Source: Neopusillimonas aromaticivorans
Lineage (GTDB): Bacteria > Pseudomonadota > Gammaproteobacteria > Burkholderiales > Burkholderiaceae_B
NCBI RefSeq assembly: GCF_030344915.1
Contig: NZ_CP128233.1
Span: 496,001-560,000 of the forward strand
Reading direction: 5' to 3'
DNA: 64,000 nucleotides
How positions within the stretch are numbered: position 1 is the first letter of the stretch; every line of letters begins with the position of its first letter. Positions 61,201 to 64,000 of this stretch are shown here, piece after piece. The notes beneath the pieces are model-generated. The model was not told the origin of the DNA. It ran no database searches and worked only from the letters and a program-made list of their open reading frames with translations. The translations under genes were made by a program, and so were the position numbers.

Positions 61201-61621
61201 CGGGCATGCCGCCCAAGGCGCTAAGCCATGGCATGCTGCGCACCAGCCAGGCACAAAACGAATCAATCGTACGGATACTCAAGCGGGCCGGGTATTGCAA
61301 CAGATGCCAGCCCTTCTGGCGATCGCGTTCGATGGCTGCGCGCGCCAGCGCCCAACTATGCCGGCGATGTTCTTCAGGGGGCTCAGGGCCCAAACCCTGG
61401 GCCAACTTGGACAAGACACGTGCATGCATCTCTGAGGCTGCCTTGCGCGTGAATGTAATGGCCACGATTTCCTCAGGGCGATCAACCGTGGCCAACAGCG
61501 CCAGAATGCGGTCTGTCAGCAACTCGGTTTTACCCGACCCGGCTGGCGCCTGCACCAGAAAAGACACCTGCGGGTCCAGCGCCCTGCGGCGCGCCTGCGC
61601 ATCGTGGATCTGATCAGACAT
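58212..61621 (-). CDS. addA: UvrD-type helicase/nuclease, AddA-like (frameshifted)
   Basis: Superfamily 1 helicase with a C-terminal RecB-like nuclease for double-strand break repair. Walker A is VQAPAGSGKTELL, motif Ia ITFTRKAASEMHARV, motif II LLVDEFQDTSQAQIDLL, motif III LFLVGDPMQSIYRFRKAEV, motif V VMTIHKSKGLQFDTVI and motif VI DRLLYVAATRARQQL. The nuclease motif is IDLAVSDEQGWLVVDYKTG near residue 1060. The frame breaks near 59500; restored length is about 1136 aa. It overlaps the preceding addB-like gene by 8 nt and the pair probably forms one complex. The exact family name (AddA versus RecB-like) is by motif content. Confidence 0.9.
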
Positions 61622-64000
61622 CGGCTTCCCCGGTTTCCTTCATGGTTTCGTTTTCTGATTCATCGAGCCGCAAAAAAGGCAAGACATCACACCAGCCAAG
61701 ATCCTGGATTTTCATGAACATGTTACGTGCATCACCCGCAATGAACTCGTTGGCCAACCCTTCAATCGCATTGGACCACCCTGACAACACCCCGCCCCAT
61801 GCGGGCAGGACCTCAAGACCGGCCAGGCCATAGTTGTCGGTTTCAGCAAATCCTTTAAGGACACAATCGCGCGCATGCAAACGCGCCAGCACCAGAGCAC
61901 CAACCCGCTCTGATGCTTCGCCGGTACTGATGACCGACGCATAAAACGGCAGCTGCAGCTCTACCGGGCGCTCGCGTAACCAGTCGGCCTTGGGCTGAGG
62001 CTTGCCATTTCCCGTCTTGTAGTCGATGACAGCCAGTTGATCGTCATCGAGACGGTCGACGCGATCAAGCCGCAACGTCAGTTTCAGCACCCCGTGCGAC
62101 CACACGACCGTTTTTTCGGTCGCCTCGACACTAAAAGGAGCCCGACCGCGCTCTTGCTGCAGCCAGGACAACACAACCTTGCTGCCGCGCTCAAGTTCGA
62201 GCCGACGCAAGGTCTGGGTATAGTCATGCAAATGCTCATCGGCCGCTGTCGCCAGCGCCTGGTCTACCCGTGCATTGATTGAACCATCGATAAACGAGGC
62301 CTCAAGGGTGTGATGATCGCGCAACTGCTGCCAAACCAGCTCGAGCGCACGGTGCATGAACAACCCCGGGCATTCTGGCTGGCCGGCCCGGCATAATCGG
62401 GCAATTGCGAGGCACCCAGACGATATTTGACGAAAGCCCACAACGGATTTCGTGCCTGCGTATCAAGCAACCCGATACCCCCGGACACTTTTTCGTCTGC
62501 AGCCAGGGGCGGACCCCGCTCGTCACGCAGAATTTCAAGAGATACCCGGTCGCGCAGCGCCTGGACGCCGTCTTCGAGATCGACCTGGGCGATGGCAGTG
62601 ATGAAGGGGCTGGGGCGCAGTTCACTTTCGCCGGCATGCAGCGCGTGACTGAACCAGACCTGCGGCGCCAGACGACACAGGTCATCGAACAACATACCGG
62701 CCCACTGCAACTCGCGCTCGGGCGTGGCGCGCGGCGCCCCGGCATGACGCAACACCGCCGCTGGCAACAACGGATTGGGACGCATCGGGGCGGGCAGAAC
62801 ATCGTCGGTAAGACCCAGAACCCAAACGCCGTCCCAACGCCCCCTCGGCTTCGAGCAGCCCCAGAACATCAAGCCGGGCCGCCGCATCTCGCTGGGGCTG
62901 AAAGGGTGTTTCGTTGAGTAGCCGGGCCAGTAAACCTACAGCCTCTGGCAGCGAAACCTCGCCCCAGACCACCTCGTATTGCCCCAGTTGCCCGACCACA
63001 CGGTCAAACGCTTCCAGCGTCTGAAACGCGGCGCTGCCCTGGGATCCTCCACCCGGAAACCCCAGGTGTGCAAGAAGCCCCTGAAACTGGCCGCACGAAG
63101 GTGCAACCCCGCGCGACGGGGTTGATGCATGAGCGCATCGGCACATGCGACCCAGGCTTGATGCAACCGGGGAGCCTGATTGGCCAACACGGCCGTGAAC
63201 TCGGACAGTGACACAGCCGTGACCGCACGCTTGCGCCAGAATGCGTCAATACGGGCCCGGGCAGCAGCCTCGCCAAGCCCGCCAGCACAGGCACCGGCCA
63301 ACAAGGCCGCACCCAGCACGGCAGGTGTTGAATGACCTGCCCGATGGAAATCGGCCAGAGCCTGCAGCCAGGCCAACGCCGCGCGAGCCAGCGGCCACTG
63401 GCCTAACGGTCGGGCAACTGCAACGTTGTAACGCTCAGCGACAGGCAAAATCTGGTGCAGTACGCGATGGGCCAGCGCGACATCAGCTTCGAGACGACTG
63501 GCCACGATCGCATAACGCCCCTTCGGATCATTTTGCAAACACTCCCGCGCCCAATGCGCAGCGGCCCACCACTCGGGGTCTGTGTCAGCAACGGCAACAC
63601 GCCGCAAAGCACCGGACGCTTGCTGACGCGATGACAAAACACAAACCTGGACACCCGTCGCACCAAGGGTTGAAAGCAGCGACGACAATCGTGGCGACAG
63701 CTCGTTGAAACCCGCCAGCACCAGCGTATCAAGATCCAGTGGCAATGTGCCATCGACGGCCGCAGCACATACTCGTCCGATACTGGCATTGACATCTTCA
63801 GCATCGAGTGCGGCCAACCGCAAGCGATAGGCGTCACGCCAGACCAGAAAACGCTGGTAATCAGGCGTTTCTGCCGCCGGGTCCACCGTCAGTTGCCATT
63901 CGTCCATGAGCGTATCGGCGTCATAGGCCAGACGCGCCGCCGTGGTCGAATCGAGCAGGCTGGCCTCACCCTCGACCTCCTGGATCACCTGGCGCCACAC
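61614..64000 (-). CDS. addB: PD-(D/E)XK nuclease, AddB-like DNA repair protein (5' partial, frameshifted)
   Basis: Its start lies beyond the window. The visible 795 or so codons include an inactivated helicase-like middle part (WVLGLTDDVLPAPMRPNPLLP, a UvrD motif remnant typical of AddB) and a C-terminal PD-(D/E)XK domain with LTLRLDRVDRLDDDQLAVIDYKTGNG. Frame breaks occur near 63020, 62850 and 62370. It matches the family of betaproteobacterial proteins that accompany an AddA-type helicase, and overlaps that gene. A helicase partner without its own strong Walker motor is expected for AddB; the visible part shows no Walker A, but the N-terminus is outside. Confidence 0.82.

Overview
The window looks like a chromosomal segment of a betaproteobacterium of the order Burkholderiales, most probably family Alcaligenaceae (the Bordetella/Achromobacter/Pusillimonas group). 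This is inferred from moderately GC-rich DNA, conserved core blocks (yhbY|rlmE-ftsH-folP-glmM, ffs-dnaX-ybaB-recR, carA-carB), an AddAB-type recombination pair and several Liv-type ABC importers for aromatic or amino acids. I could run no database search, so genus and species are not assigned.

Layout. 1-5.4 kb: a 7TM-DISM histidine kinase (5' end outside the window), its OmpR-type response regulator, and a large sensor with three periplasmic solute-binding domains and a C-terminal GGDEF domain, ending on a tRNA-Arg(TCT). 5.5-11.3 kb: a molybdenum hydroxylase of the isoquinoline oxidoreductase/nicotinate dehydrogenase type, as a divergent pair of transcription units. The minus strand has a full molybdopterin subunit. 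The plus strand has a [2Fe-2S] subunit and a degenerate molybdopterin-like domain fused to a membrane-anchored triheme cytochrome c. 11.5-16.9 kb: a Liv-type importer (livF, livG, a livH-livM fusion, livK) with a MarR regulator. 17.0-17.2 kb: tRNA-Pro(TGG). 17.3-30.3 kb: an aromatic catabolic block with an intradiol (hydroxyquinol-type) dioxygenase, LysR and TetR regulators, an FAD phenol-type monooxygenase, a second Liv importer (K,G,F,H,M), an HpaI-type aldolase and an SsuABC/TauABC-type importer. 30.26-31.84 kb: an IS1380-family element with a CTAG target duplication, inserted exactly at the stop codon of the last permease. 32-40 kb: a phosphate block (pstSCAB with a Pho box, ppk, ppx, olsB). 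40.5-58.2 kb: housekeeping genes (glmM, folP, ftsH, rlmE, yhbY, greA, uraA, a YchJ-like protein, an SDR, carB, carA, tal, recR, ybaB, dnaX) and the 4.5S SRP RNA. 58.2-64 kb: an AddA/AddB-like helicase-nuclease pair, the second running off the window.

How the genes work together. The left half is accessory: it senses and imports aromatic or N-heterocyclic compounds, hydroxylates them with Mo or FAD enzymes, opens the ring and cleaves side-chain products. The right half is core: phosphate uptake and polyphosphate storage, ornithine lipid synthesis, cell-envelope, folate and pyrimidine precursors, and replication and repair.

Quality caveat. About 30 genes carry one or more single-base frameshifts (roughly 45 in all), including genes that are normally essential (ftsH, carA) or near-universal (recR, rlmE, tal). 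Where the lost base can be placed it is usually in a short homopolymer. I therefore treat these as probable sequencing indels, annotate each gene over its full reconstructed span, and give the break position. Intact long frames (carB, dnaX, ppx, glmM, pstB/A/C/S) show where the sequence is clean.
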